64,000 nucleotides of DNA, taken from assembly GCF_009846755.1 (NCBI RefSeq), contig NZ_AQOR01000004.1:124001-188000 (forward strand). The letters run 5' to 3'. Shown here piece by piece: positions 26,004-34,330 of this stretch. The stretch's first letter is position 1. Each line of letters opens with the position of its first letter. This DNA comes from Alcanivorax sp. S71-1-4 (GTDB lineage: Bacteria > Pseudomonadota > Gammaproteobacteria > Pseudomonadales > Alcanivoracaceae). The translations under genes were made by a program, and so were the position numbers. The notes beneath the pieces were generated by a model. The model was not told the DNA's origin. It worked only from the letters and a program-made list of their open reading frames with translations, and ran no database searches.

Positions 26004-27599
26004 TCACTTCTCCTGTAACAGGCAGCCCGGATTCAGCCGGGCCTGCGGATCAAAATGCGTTGCCAGCGCGTGCAGCGCCGACATCCCCCGTGCGCCTTTC
26101 TCGGCGGCCAGCCAGGGAGCATGGTCGCGCCCTACCCCATGCTGGTGGCTGATGGTCCCGCCCTGGGCGACGATCGCCTCTGATGCGGCGGTCTTCATCC
26201 TGCGCCAGCGGGCCAGCGTGGTGGCGTAGTCGTCCGCGCACCGGAACACGTAGGTGGTATAGATACTCGAGCCTTGCGGATAAAGGTGTGACAGATGGGT
26301 GAAAACATGCGCCTTTTCACCGTCGTCGGATGCGTCATGCAAGGCGCTTTCAACGGCAGCCACCATGCTCGGGACACGCACCCAGTCGACACTGGTTTCC
26401 AGCGTGTCCACCACGTAGCCATGTTCCCAGAGTCCGTGCCGCAGGTACGGGGAACGAAACCGCGCGTCCTCCCATTTGCGCCCCAGCAGGCGGCCGGTAT
26501 TGACGCCGCCTGCGCGGCGGATACGCCGCAGGACATCGGCCAGCAGGCGGCGTGAGGGCGCCCGTTCGCCAGTGACGCCGAAGGTGACCATGCACTTGCC
26601 CTCGCCGCAGCCACGCAGGGTCAGATAGCGCTCCAGCCAGGCCACCAGTTGCTCGTGGCCGGCCAGTGTCAGTTGGGTGCGGGTTTCTTCGGCATTGGAC
26701 AGCCGCAACATCGACAGCGGCACACGCGCCTGCACCAGGCGGCGAACCAGCGCCACGGCGCCCGGCCAGTCCGGCATGAAAGCAACGTGGAAGGATTCAT
26801 GCTCCGGCAGCGGTGTCACGCGCAGGGCCACTTCGCTGATGACACCGAAGCGCCCTTCACTGCCGAGCACGATTTCGCGCAGATCCGGGCCAGCGGACGA
26901 CGCCGGCAGCGTCGGTATGTCCAGCGTGCCATCGGGGGTTTCCATGCTGCCGCCGGCAAACAGCTGCTCGATGCGGCCATAACGCAGTGACTGCTGGCCG
27001 CTGGAACGGCTGGCCACCCAGCCGCCCACGGTGGACAGTTCCCAGGATTGCGGAAAGTGCCCCAGCACATAACCGTGTTCACGCAACTGCTGCTCCACCC
27101 CCGGACCATTGGTGCCGGGCCCGAAGCGGGCGATCTGGCTGTCGCGGTCCAGTGACAGCAGGCGGTTCATGCGCGCCAGGCTCAGCGTGAGCACGGGCTT
27201 GTCCTGCGCCGGCGGGTTGATGTGGCCGGCCACGGAGGTGCCGCCACCATAGGGCACCAGCAACACATCCTGCTCGGCGGCCCAGGCCAGCAGCGCGCGA
27301 ATATCGTCGGCGCTTTCCGGTTCGGCCACACCGTCGGGGAACACACCGAACTCCCCGGAGCGCATTGCCAGCCAGTCCGGCAGGCTTTGCCCACGGGCGT
27401 GGCGGACACGGATATCCGCAGCGGTATTGACCAGCGGGTGAGCTGGCAGGCGGGACGCCGGCACACGCGCCAACACCTCTTCCCAGGTCGCATCGGGCAG
27501 TGGGCGGCCGGGCCCGAGGGTGTCCTTGAGAAACGCGAGCCCGGAGGCTTTCAGCGGAAAATCGTTGGCGTCATCGCCCCAGCCGTTCCAGCGTCGCAT
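26004..27599 (-). CDS. Alkyldihydroxyacetonephosphate-synthase-like FAD oxidase
   Basis: A 531-residue VAO/PCMH-type flavoprotein. The opening RRWNGWGDDANDFPL is typical of alkylglycerone-phosphate synthase (AGPS) homologues. FAD-binding motifs are VLLVPYGGGTSVAGH, FGPGTNGPGVEQQL and STVGGWVASRSSGQQSLRYG; the active-site region has SSIYTTYVFRCADD, and the C-terminal GGTISHQHGVGRDHAPWL carries the His-His pair of AGPS. In eukaryotes AGPS swaps an acyl for an alkyl group to make the ether bond of ether lipids; bacterial homologues may do this or act as oxidases. First gene of a trio with a GlpD-like enzyme and an FGGY kinase. AAGGAG precedes ATG 27599. Confidence 0.88.
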   Translation of the reverse strand: MRRWNGWGDDANDFPLKASGLAFLKDTLGPGRPLPDATWEEVLARVPASRLPAHPLVNTAADIRVRHARGQSLPDWLAMRSGEFGVFPDGVAEPESADDIRALLAWAAEQDVLLVPYGGGTSVAGHINPPAQDKPVLTLSLARMNRLLSLDRDSQIARFGPGTNGPGVEQQLREHGYVLGHFPQSWELSTVGGWVASRSSGQQSLRYGRIEQLFAGGSMETPDGTLDIPTLPASSAGPDLREIVLGSEGRFGVISEVALRVTPLPEHESFHVAFMPDWPGAVALVRRLVQARVPLSMLRLSNAEETRTQLTLAGHEQLVAWLERYLTLRGCGEGKCMVTFGVTGERAPSRRLLADVLRRIRRAGGVNTGRLLGRKWEDARFRSPYLRHGLWEHGYVVDTLETSVDWVRVPSMVAAVESALHDASDDGEKAHVFTHLSHLYPQGSSIYTTYVFRCADDYATTLARWRRMKTAASEAIVAQGGTISHQHGVGRDHAPWLAAEKGARGMSALHALATHFDPQARLNPGCLLQEK

Positions 27600-27720
27600 C
27601 GGTAATCAATCTCCTTCATGGCACAGGCCGCTATCAGGGTGCAGTATGCTAACGACAGCCCGCCCCCCTTTCACTGGCGCGACCGGCCAGCACATGGACA
27701 TTTCAGGACAGGTATTTGTG

Positions 27721-28404
27721 ATGCGCACACCGCCGGATTCCTCCGACCCTGCCGGCAGTATTGACCAGCTGCCGGATCAGCACCACGGGCTGCGACGGGC
27801 GGTGTCAGCCGACATCCCGGCGTTGTCAGCGATGCTGGCGCGGGCGTTCTCGGATGATCCGTTCTGGCGCTGGATGGCACCCTCCGGGCCGGGTTATACG
27901 GTGCGGCTGGAACGGGCCTTCAGCGCGCAACTCCGACATCTGGCGATGCCTGGCGGGCTGGTGCATTGCCTGCCCGATTACCGGGGAGCGGCACTCTGGT
28001 CGCCGCCAGGGGCCTGGAATACCAGCCTGCTTGGCCACCTGCGCTACCTGCCCGATCTGGTGCGCCTGTGCGGCGCACAGCGTTTGCCGCAGCGCCTGTA
28101 CGGCATTCAGCGGGTGCAACGCTTTCATCCGGCGGTGCCGCACTTTTATCTGCAGGTACTGGCCGTGGACCCAGCCAGTCAGGGAAAGGGATGGTCGAGG
28201 CAACTGCTTGAACCTGTACTCGCGCATTGCGACCGGATACAGCTGCCGGCCTATCTGGAAACCTGCAACCCGGACAATATCGGTGTGTATCGGCGATTTG
28301 GTTTTCATGTCTGCCAGCAACTGCGGTTGCCGGCAGACGGGCCCATCGCCTGGTGTCTGTGGCGCAGCGGGACATCCGGGCAACGCTGGCAACCGGGCTA
28401 CTGA
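27721..28404 (+). CDS. GNAT-family N-acetyltransferase
   Basis: A 227-residue acetyltransferase. The N-terminal GNAT helix is RRAVSADIPALSAMLARAFSDDPFWRW; acetyl-CoA binding follows the strand FYLQVLAVDPASQGKGWSRQLLEPVL, where QGKGWS is the pyrophosphate loop (usual Q/RxxGxG/A, here with Trp-Ser), and the final LETCNPDNIGVYRRFGFHV is the alpha4-beta6 region. Substrate unknown; this subgroup is often near toxin or lipid genes. ATG 27721 has GGACAGG ahead; ATG 27694 is in frame but weaker. It overlaps the convergent acyltransferase gene by 7 bp. Confidence 0.85.
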   Translation: MRTPPDSSDPAGSIDQLPDQHHGLRRAVSADIPALSAMLARAFSDDPFWRWMAPSGPGYTVRLERAFSAQLRHLAMPGGLVHCLPDYRGAALWSPPGAWNTSLLGHLRYLPDLVRLCGAQRLPQRLYGIQRVQRFHPAVPHFYLQVLAVDPASQGKGWSRQLLEPVLAHCDRIQLPAYLETCNPDNIGVYRRFGFHVCQQLRLPADGPIAWCLWRSGTSGQRWQPGY

Positions 28405-29246
28405 TCCCGGAGCAACCAGCGTCGCCAACGGCTCAATGACGGTCGCTCTGCCGCACGGGCCTTCGCCAGCGTCGCGATCATGCTGTTGATGCTGTCCGCC
28501 ACCTGCTCGCGCACTTGCCACTGCACGGCCGGATCCTGTTCCTGCCCTTGCAGTGCGGCGGTGCTGATCGGCGCACCAATACGAAAATGGAATGGCTCCG
28601 GCCGCGGCATCAGCGTCGGGCCGACGCCTTTGGCCAGCGGCATGAACAGATCCCCGTCACGCAGTTTTTTCGCCATGGTCTCATGCGACAGCAACCAGCG
28701 GCCAAGCCGCGAGGCACGAAAATCGTGGCCGTCATACAGAATGCGCCAGCTTTCGTCACAGCCGACCGACGCAAACGGAACAATGTCGTAACCATGCGCA
28801 ATGGCCATGCGGGCAAAACCGGTGCGCTGCTTCCACACCAGCCGGTTGATCTCGTCACGGCGTTTGGCGACTTCGCGCGCCCCACCGGGGAACACCAGAA
28901 TATGCTGGCCATGATTCATCAGCGTGCGGCAGTTTTCCGGGGTGCCGGGGACGGCGCCGAAACGTTCCAGCAGGCGTCCCCAGCCCGGGGTCACGAAATG
29001 AAAGTGATCACCGAGGCTGCGCGGAAAAACGCCGGTGCGCCGATACAGTTCGCTGACGAACAGCGGCGAGTCAACGATGCCGTACATGGCATGGTTGCCG
29101 ACAAACAGCGCTGGCCGTTCGGGATTGACGTGTTCTTCACCGCTCAGAGTCGGTGCGAAATACCAGCGCTGGAACGCCAGTGCCGACTGCAACAGGCGCA
29201 ATGAAGGAGGCCGGAAATCGATCAGTGACGCAGCCTGTCGGCTCAT
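28398..29246 (-). CDS. PlsC-like lysophospholipid acyltransferase (LPLAT)
   Basis: A 282-residue membrane-associated acyltransferase. The catalytic NHAMYGIVDSPLF segment is a variant of NHX4D, with the His and Asp of the active site; HILVFPGGAREVAKRRDE is the FPEG-like acceptor motif, and PFASVGCDESWRILYDG closes the domain. The FPGGAREV wording is that of the DGAT2/TMEM68-like LPLAT branch, so it may make neutral lipids (wax ester or triacylglycerol precursors) or phosphatidic acid. ATG 29246 has ACAGGAA at good spacing; a TTG at 29264 is an alternative. The gene begins 1.6 kb from the AGPS-like operon on the same strand, with the GNAT between. Confidence 0.85.
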   Translation of the reverse strand: MSRQAASLIDFRPPSLRLLQSALAFQRWYFAPTLSGEEHVNPERPALFVGNHAMYGIVDSPLFVSELYRRTGVFPRSLGDHFHFVTPGWGRLLERFGAVPGTPENCRTLMNHGQHILVFPGGAREVAKRRDEINRLVWKQRTGFARMAIAHGYDIVPFASVGCDESWRILYDGHDFRASRLGRWLLSHETMAKKLRDGDLFMPLAKGVGPTLMPRPEPFHFRIGAPISTAALQGQEQDPAVQWQVREQVADSINSMIATLAKARAAERPSLSRWRRWLLRDQ

Positions 29247-29285
29247 GCGGTAAATTCCTGTCAAATTTGCGGTCGCGGAGCATAG

Positions 29286-29444
29286 GGCCTGTTCGCACTG
29301 AATCCAATGGCTCTGCTGTCCCCGTTGCGCCGTCGCGCCGGGCAGCCAGTGCGCAACGTGGCGGGCCCGGATGCGCAGCGGGTAACGCGCCTGCTGTAGG
29401 TGAGCGACATATATTCAGACTCAAACAGCGCGTGCGAACAGGCC
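29286..29444. repeat. 13-bp perfect inverted repeat flanking 133 bp
   Basis: GGCCTGTTCGCAC (29286-29298) is repeated in inverted form as GTGCGAACAGGCC (29432-29444). The 133 bp between them contains no gene I can support. It could be the stem of a long structured RNA or remnant ends of a very small mobile element; no flanking target duplication is evident. Confidence 0.4.
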
Positions 29445-29526
29445 ATCAACAGGACGGACGCGCTTTCGTCATGCAGGCATTTCCCGTAATGTCACCGAAA
29501 GTCAAACCACCCACTCAGGAGCAACT

Positions 29527-30192
29527 ATGAAAATAATTGCCGCAAGCGCCTTCCTGGCAGGGGCTCTGGCCCTGCAGGGTTGCCAGACGATCAATCCCTA
29601 CACCGGCGAGCAACAGACCAGCAAGGCGACCAGCGGTGCGGCCATCGGCGCGGCCGTCGGGGCACTGGTGGGCATCGCCACCTCCGACAGTGCCAAGGAG
29701 CGCAAGGAACGCGCACTCGCCGGCGCCGGGATCGGTGCCGTCGCAGGCGGCGGCGTGGGTTACTACATGGATGTGCAGGAAGCCAAACTGCGTGAAAAAC
29801 TCCAGGGCACCGGGGTATCTGTGACCCGTGACGGCGAGAACATCATTCTCAACATGCCGGGCAGCATTACCTTCGATACCGACTCCTACCAGCTCAAGTC
29901 ACAGTTTTCGCCGGTACTGGATTCCGTTGCCGAAGTGCTGAAGGAATACAAGTCCACCATGATTCAGGTCGGCGGCCACACCGACAGCACCGGCAGCGTG
30001 CAATACAACATGCTGCTCTCGCAGCAACGCGCCCAGTCGGTGGCCAACGCCCTTGGCCGCGCCGGCGTCGAACAGGTGCGCATGGACATCGTCGGCTTTG
30101 GCCCGCACCAGCCGGTGGCCAGCAACGATTCTGCCAGCGGTCGTTCACAGAACCGCCGCGTGGAACTGACCCTGCTGCCCTACACGAAGTAA
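29527..30192 (+). CDS. OmpA-family lipoprotein with glycine zipper (YiaD-like)
   Basis: A 221-residue outer-membrane lipoprotein that anchors to peptidoglycan. The signal peptide ends in lipobox LQGC (Cys19). Residues 30-85 form a glycine-zipper segment (AAIGAAVGALVGIA, AGAGIGAVAGGGVGYYMD). The C-terminal OmpA-like domain has the GSITFDTDSYQLK start, the peptidoglycan-binding GGHTDSTGSVQYNMLLSQQRAQSVANAL and the closing DSASGRSQNRRVELTL. CAGGAG precedes the ATG, and an intrinsic terminator follows. Probably monocistronic. Confidence 0.93.
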   Translation: MKIIAASAFLAGALALQGCQTINPYTGEQQTSKATSGAAIGAAVGALVGIATSDSAKERKERALAGAGIGAVAGGGVGYYMDVQEAKLREKLQGTGVSVTRDGENIILNMPGSITFDTDSYQLKSQFSPVLDSVAEVLKEYKSTMIQVGGHTDSTGSVQYNMLLSQQRAQSVANALGRAGVEQVRMDIVGFGPHQPVASNDSASGRSQNRRVELTLLPYTK

Positions 30193-30217
30193 CGACAACG
30201 CGGCATCGCTGTTGCGT

Positions 30218-30244
30218 AAAGCCCCGGCCCCGGCCGGGGCTTTT
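30218..30244 (+). terminator. Rho-independent terminator of the OmpA-like gene
   Basis: GCCCCGG (30221-30227) pairs with CCGGGGC (30234-30240) and is followed directly by TTTT. Clear intrinsic terminator 29 bp after the stop codon. Confidence 0.85.
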
Positions 30245-30468
30245 GCGTTCCGGGTGCATGACGGTGATTGCCGCCCTGCCCGGCGGCCGCCAGAATGTAG
30301 ATGACATCACATTTTCCTGGCGGCATGATTTCAGGGCCTTTTACACTCAATCCATCGGCCCTGTTCAGCCTGAAGGGACGATACAGGGGAACCTGCGGCT
30401 GCCTCGGGAGGGCGAGGCACCGCAACAGGGTGGCATCAACAAGAATCAACAAAAAAGGGAACCGGGCC

Positions 30469-30747
30469 GTGACAGGAATCACTGCGCCCGCCCAACGCCT
30501 GACCGGGGCCATGGCGTTGGGCATCGCGATCATCGGGACAATCACCCTGCGTGCCTGGCGCCAGCCGTGGCTCGGTGTTGCGTTCGGCGCAGCGCGTGGC
30601 CTGTTTGCCGAGCTGGACGGCAACCTCCCCTGCCCGGCTGGCTCGCGGCACCAGCATCTCCTCCCTAGCCACACCGTCAGGCTGACCAACCGGTGGACAC
30701 TCGGCCGTGGCGTCTGGCGCCCCCTGGACAGGACCAACACCGCATGA
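30469..30747 (+). CDS. Possible small membrane protein coupled to the response regulator
   Basis: A 92-residue open frame from GTG 30469 (purine-rich AAAAAGGGAA ahead) whose stop overlaps the next start as ATGA. Residues 13-27 (AMALGIAIIGTITLR) could span a membrane; the rest is basic and GC-rich, with no recognisable domain. The overlap is the only positive sign; the frame could be open by chance at this GC content. The 30245-30468 stretch before it shows nothing I can name. Confidence 0.25.
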   Translation: MTGITAPAQRLTGAMALGIAIIGTITLRAWRQPWLGVAFGAARGLFAELDGNLPCPAGSRHQHLLPSHTVRLTNRWTLGRGVWRPLDRTNTA

Positions 30748-31406
30748 CAGGACACGCGCTGATCATCGAAGACCACACCGAGACACGTCACTGGCTGCAC
30801 GCGCTGCTGCAGCAGGCCTTGCCTTCGCTGACGGTGCACACGGCATCGTCGATGCAGTCCGGGCTGGCACTGATTCCAGCGCACGACTGGCGTATCGTGC
30901 TGATCGACCTCGGCCTGCCGGACGGTTCCGGCATGACGCTGCTGGAAGCCCTGCATGACCAGCAACCTTCCGCCCAAAGTGTGGTGGTGACCGTCCATAG
31001 CGATGACCGCCACCTGTTCCGCGCACTCGCCGCAGGCGCGCAGGGCTACCTGCTGAAAAGCCAGCCCAGTGATCAGCTGGTGGAACAGTTGCGCCAGTTC
31101 AACAGCGGCATGCCGCTGCTGGCCCCGGCGATCGCGCGACGGATGCTGGCGCATTTTCGCGGGCGCACAACGCGGCATTCAGGCAGCGACGAGCCGCCGC
31201 TGACACCCCGGGAAACCGATATCCTGCGCGGCATCGGCCGCGGCCTGAAGATCTCGGAAGTGGCGACCTGCCTGAACCTGACCGAGTCCACCGTCGCCAG
31301 TTACGTCAAACAGATCTACCGGAAACTGTCCATCAGCAACCGGGCGCAAGCGGCGCTGGAAGCCGCAAGGCGCGGCTTGCTGAACTCACCGTCGGAGCTG
31401 CATTGA
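30744..31406 (+). CDS. NarL/LuxR-type response regulator (first of two)
   Basis: A 220-residue transcription regulator. The receiver domain opens with ALIIEDHTETR (acidic pocket), has phospho-acceptor D55 in VLIDLGLPDGSG, the signalling Thr/Ser region and K at GYLLKSQ. The C-terminal LuxR helix-turn-helix is PPLTPRETDILRGIGRGLKISEVATCLNLTESTVASYVKQIYRKL. It is followed with a 1-base overlap (TGATG) by a sensor kinase, and a paralogous regulator lies on the kinase's other side. The two regulators share the LxDLGLPDGSG and AQAALEAARRGLL endings, so they probably arose by duplication. Confidence 0.93.
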   Translation: MTGHALIIEDHTETRHWLHALLQQALPSLTVHTASSMQSGLALIPAHDWRIVLIDLGLPDGSGMTLLEALHDQQPSAQSVVVTVHSDDRHLFRALAAGAQGYLLKSQPSDQLVEQLRQFNSGMPLLAPAIARRMLAHFRGRTTRHSGSDEPPLTPRETDILRGIGRGLKISEVATCLNLTESTVASYVKQIYRKLSISNRAQAALEAARRGLLNSPSELH

Positions 31407-33565
31407 TGCGTCCGCCTGCGCACATGGCTTCGCCCGGTGTCCGGCTGCTGGGCGCGGCATTACTGGCACTGATCATCGCGTTGGTGGTGGTGTATCAGGT
31501 ACTGCAGCCGAAATGGTTCGGCCTGACGCTGATGCCCGACGCCGCACAGAACGGTGTTCGGCTGGTGCAGGCCACTGGCCCGTCTGCGCACCTGCCGGCG
31601 CCCGCCTGGCTGGTCAGTGTCGATACGGCCAGCGGCCCATTGACCCTGACGGCCACCGATCGCATCGAAGAAGCGGACGTGCTGGAAAGTTACACCGAGC
31701 TGGAGCGCTTCCTGCGCCGCCAGGCAGTGCTGTTCCAGCAGATGCAGACCGGCACACTTTCTGTTGTCTTGCGTGACGATGCCGGCGTGCTGACGACGCA
31801 TACCCTCACCGCCGAGCCCCATCGCCCCGCCGGCAGCCTGCCGTCTGCGTTCTGGGTGCAGCTGTTGTCCGGCGTCGGAGGTTTCATCATCGGCGCCTGG
31901 GTGCTGGTGCTGCGTCGCGGTGATCCCGGTGCGCGCTGTTTCGCGCTGACCGGTACGGGCCTGATGCTGTCAGCCTTCGCTGCGGCGATTTACTCCACCC
32001 GTGAACTGGCGTTGCCGTACGGGGAGTACCGCGTCCTGATGACCATCAACCACACCGGCTCAATGATCTTCGGCATGGCGCTGCTCGGGCTGTTTCTGCT
32101 GTTTCCCAACCGGCTGGTATCACCACGCTGGGGGTGGTTACTGGCGGCCCTCACCCTGCTATGGGTGTTCATTGGCGCTGCCTGGCTGATGCCGTCCCCC
32201 GTGGACACCATGTACACGCCCATTCTGCTGCAGAGCTGCGGTATTCTGTTGCTGATTGCCGTCCAGTGGTGGCGCAGCCGCGGTCATCCGGCACATGCCG
32301 CCACACTGCGCTGGCTGGGGCTCGCCTCGGTCGCCACCGTGACGCTGTTTGTGGTCACCGCAGCGCTGCCTGCGTTGCTGAACATCAGCCCGTTTATTTC
32401 CCAGGGCCATGCCTTCGGCTTTTTCCTGATCATCTACGCCGGGCTGGCACTGGGGCTGCGGCGTTACCGCCTGTTCGATCTCGACCGCTGGGCGTTTCAT
32501 GTGTTGCTGTGGGTCATTGCCGGTCTGGCGCTGGTCCTGCTGGACCTGACCCTGATCGCCGCACTGAAATGGAACCAGCAGCTGTCGCTCACGCTCTCTC
32601 TGATCGTATGTGGCTTCCTGTGGCTTCCGTTACGCGGCTGGCTGTGGCGCCGGCTGGTGGAAAAACCGCGCCCGGGACAGCGGGAACTGTTCAATCGCAT
32701 CATCGAGGTGGCACTGGCGCCGTCCGAGGACGAGTACCGCACACGCTGGCAGCAATTGCTGCATTCGCTGTTCAACCCTGCCCGGCTGCACACCACCACC
32801 GCGCGCAGCGCACCGGCACTGGAAGAGGACGGCATGGCCATGGTCCTGCCGGCGGTGTTGCACAGCCCGCCATTGCGCCTGTCACTGGCGGCGCAGGGGC
32901 GACGGCTGTTTACACCGCGTGATTGCGTGCTGGCTGCCGAAGTCATCGACATGCTGCACTACGCCAACGACAACCGGAACGCGTACCAGCAAGGTGCGCA
33001 GCAGGAACGCCGGCGCATTGCGCAGGATCTGCACGACGACCTCGGCTCACGATTGCTGACCGGACTGCATCAGCCGCGCCTGAATCAGGTGCGCGATACC
33101 ATTGGCCTTGCGCTGGCGGAAATGCGCGTGATCATCCGCGGTCTGTCCGGACAGCCCATGGCCCTTGACGATGTGCTGGCAGAATTACGTCAGGAAAGCT
33201 GGGATCGCCTTGACGCCGCAGGCATCGAACTCGACTGGCCGCTGCCGGACAGCGCGTGCGCGCCGCTACTGGAATATGGCCAGTACCGGCACCTGCTGTC
33301 GGTGCTGCGTGAACTGATCAGCAATATCATCCGTCATGCTGGCGCGTCACACGTGCGCGTCGCCATACGTTGTACCCCGGAGAGGCTGTACTGCGAGGTG
33401 GAAGACAACGGCGCCGGGTTTGACGGTGACAGCACCGGCAGTGGCCAGGGGCTGGGCAATCTTCGCCGCCGTGTCGGCGAACTCGCCGGAGAATTGCAGT
33501 ATCAGCCGCTGACACCGGGCACACGCACCCGACTGACGTTGCCGCTGGCCCGGGGGAGCGCATGA
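31406..33565 (+). CDS. Polytopic sensor histidine kinase (HisKA_3 type)
   Basis: A 719-residue inner-membrane kinase. One N-terminal helix (about 14-33) is followed by a periplasmic stretch of about 110 residues with a PDZ-like feel (LPAPAWLVSVDTASGPLTL), then about nine more helices to residue 415, a cytoplasmic linker, the dimerisation/phospho-transfer motif RRRIAQDLHDDLGSRLL (His phospho-acceptor), and an ATPase domain with LRELISNIIRHAGASHV (N box), VEDNGAGFDG (G1) and GQGLGNLRRRVGEL (G2). It is of the NarL-partner class. ATG 31406 overlaps the previous stop; a TTG one codon earlier is less likely. Ligand unknown. Confidence 0.93.
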   Translation: MRPPAHMASPGVRLLGAALLALIIALVVVYQVLQPKWFGLTLMPDAAQNGVRLVQATGPSAHLPAPAWLVSVDTASGPLTLTATDRIEEADVLESYTELERFLRRQAVLFQQMQTGTLSVVLRDDAGVLTTHTLTAEPHRPAGSLPSAFWVQLLSGVGGFIIGAWVLVLRRGDPGARCFALTGTGLMLSAFAAAIYSTRELALPYGEYRVLMTINHTGSMIFGMALLGLFLLFPNRLVSPRWGWLLAALTLLWVFIGAAWLMPSPVDTMYTPILLQSCGILLLIAVQWWRSRGHPAHAATLRWLGLASVATVTLFVVTAALPALLNISPFISQGHAFGFFLIIYAGLALGLRRYRLFDLDRWAFHVLLWVIAGLALVLLDLTLIAALKWNQQLSLTLSLIVCGFLWLPLRGWLWRRLVEKPRPGQRELFNRIIEVALAPSEDEYRTRWQQLLHSLFNPARLHTTTARSAPALEEDGMAMVLPAVLHSPPLRLSLAAQGRRLFTPRDCVLAAEVIDMLHYANDNRNAYQQGAQQERRRIAQDLHDDLGSRLLTGLHQPRLNQVRDTIGLALAEMRVIIRGLSGQPMALDDVLAELRQESWDRLDAAGIELDWPLPDSACAPLLEYGQYRHLLSVLRELISNIIRHAGASHVRVAIRCTPERLYCEVEDNGAGFDGDSTGSGQGLGNLRRRVGELAGELQYQPLTPGTRTRLTLPLARGSA

Positions 33566-34242
33566 GCACCGGCACCGTCCAGGCCCACGTACTGATTGTC
33601 GAAGATCTGCCCGATACACAACGATGGCTGGCCGACATTGTTGCGCAGGCATTTCCGGGCACGACGGTGCAACTGGCCGGCTCGGTTGCCGCAGCACGCG
33701 CCCTGCTGCCAACCCGGCAATGGGCGCTGGCACTGATCGATCTCGGGCTGCCGGACGGCTCCGGTATTGACCTGATCAGCCAGATCAACGAGACGCTGCC
33801 GCACCTGCCGGCCATCGTCACCACCATCTACGACGATGACGACAACCTGTTCAGCGCACTGGCCGCCGGCGCCTCCGGTTATTTGTTGAAAAGCCAGGCG
33901 GCCCCGGCGCTGGCAAGGCAACTGCAACAACAGCAGCAGGGTTATCCCCCCATGTCGCCGAGCATCGCACGGCGCCTGCTCACGCATTTTCGCCAGCAGG
34001 CTGCGTTCGGCGAGACCACGCTGGGCGATGCAGCGTCTCCGCCGCTGCAGCTCACTGCACGGGAGCAGGATGTATTGCGTTGCATCGGGCATGGCATGCG
34101 TACACAGGAAGCGGCCGCAGAACTCGGGCTGACAGAACATACCGTCACCACCTACATCCGCAACCTCTATGAAAAACTGAACATCAGTTCCCGCGCCGAA
34201 GCCGCCCTGGAAGCTGCCCGTCGGGGTCTGCTGCCCACCTGA
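33562..34242 (+). CDS. NarL/LuxR-type response regulator (second of two)
   Basis: A 226-residue paralogue of the regulator at 30744. Receiver: VLIVEDLPDTQRW, phospho-acceptor D60 in ALIDLGLPDGSG, GYLLKSQ lysine. DNA-binding: PLQLTAREQDVLRCIGHGMRTQEAAAELGLTEHTVTTYIRNLYEKL. A Gln-rich linker (QLQQQQQGY) separates the two domains. Its ATG overlaps the kinase stop (ATGA), so one kinase is flanked by two coupled regulators, which may compete for its phosphoryl group or act on different promoters. Confidence 0.93.
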   Translation: MSTGTVQAHVLIVEDLPDTQRWLADIVAQAFPGTTVQLAGSVAAARALLPTRQWALALIDLGLPDGSGIDLISQINETLPHLPAIVTTIYDDDDNLFSALAAGASGYLLKSQAAPALARQLQQQQQGYPPMSPSIARRLLTHFRQQAAFGETTLGDAASPPLQLTAREQDVLRCIGHGMRTQEAAAELGLTEHTVTTYIRNLYEKLNISSRAEAALEAARRGLLPT

Positions 34243-34289
34243 GCGCCCTCACGCTGCGGGCACCCAGACGGCCGGCACTGGAAAGCAGA

Positions 34290-34315
34290 CCAGGCCCTTC
34301 CGGTGGAGGGCCTGG
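34290..34315. terminator. Hairpin between convergent transcripts
   Basis: CCAGGCCCT (34290-34298) pairs with AGGGCCTGG (34307-34315) around TCCGGTGG. It separates the two-component cluster from the convergent diiron gene. No clear T tract on either side. Confidence 0.55.
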
Positions 34316-34330
34316 CAATACAGGGTCGTA

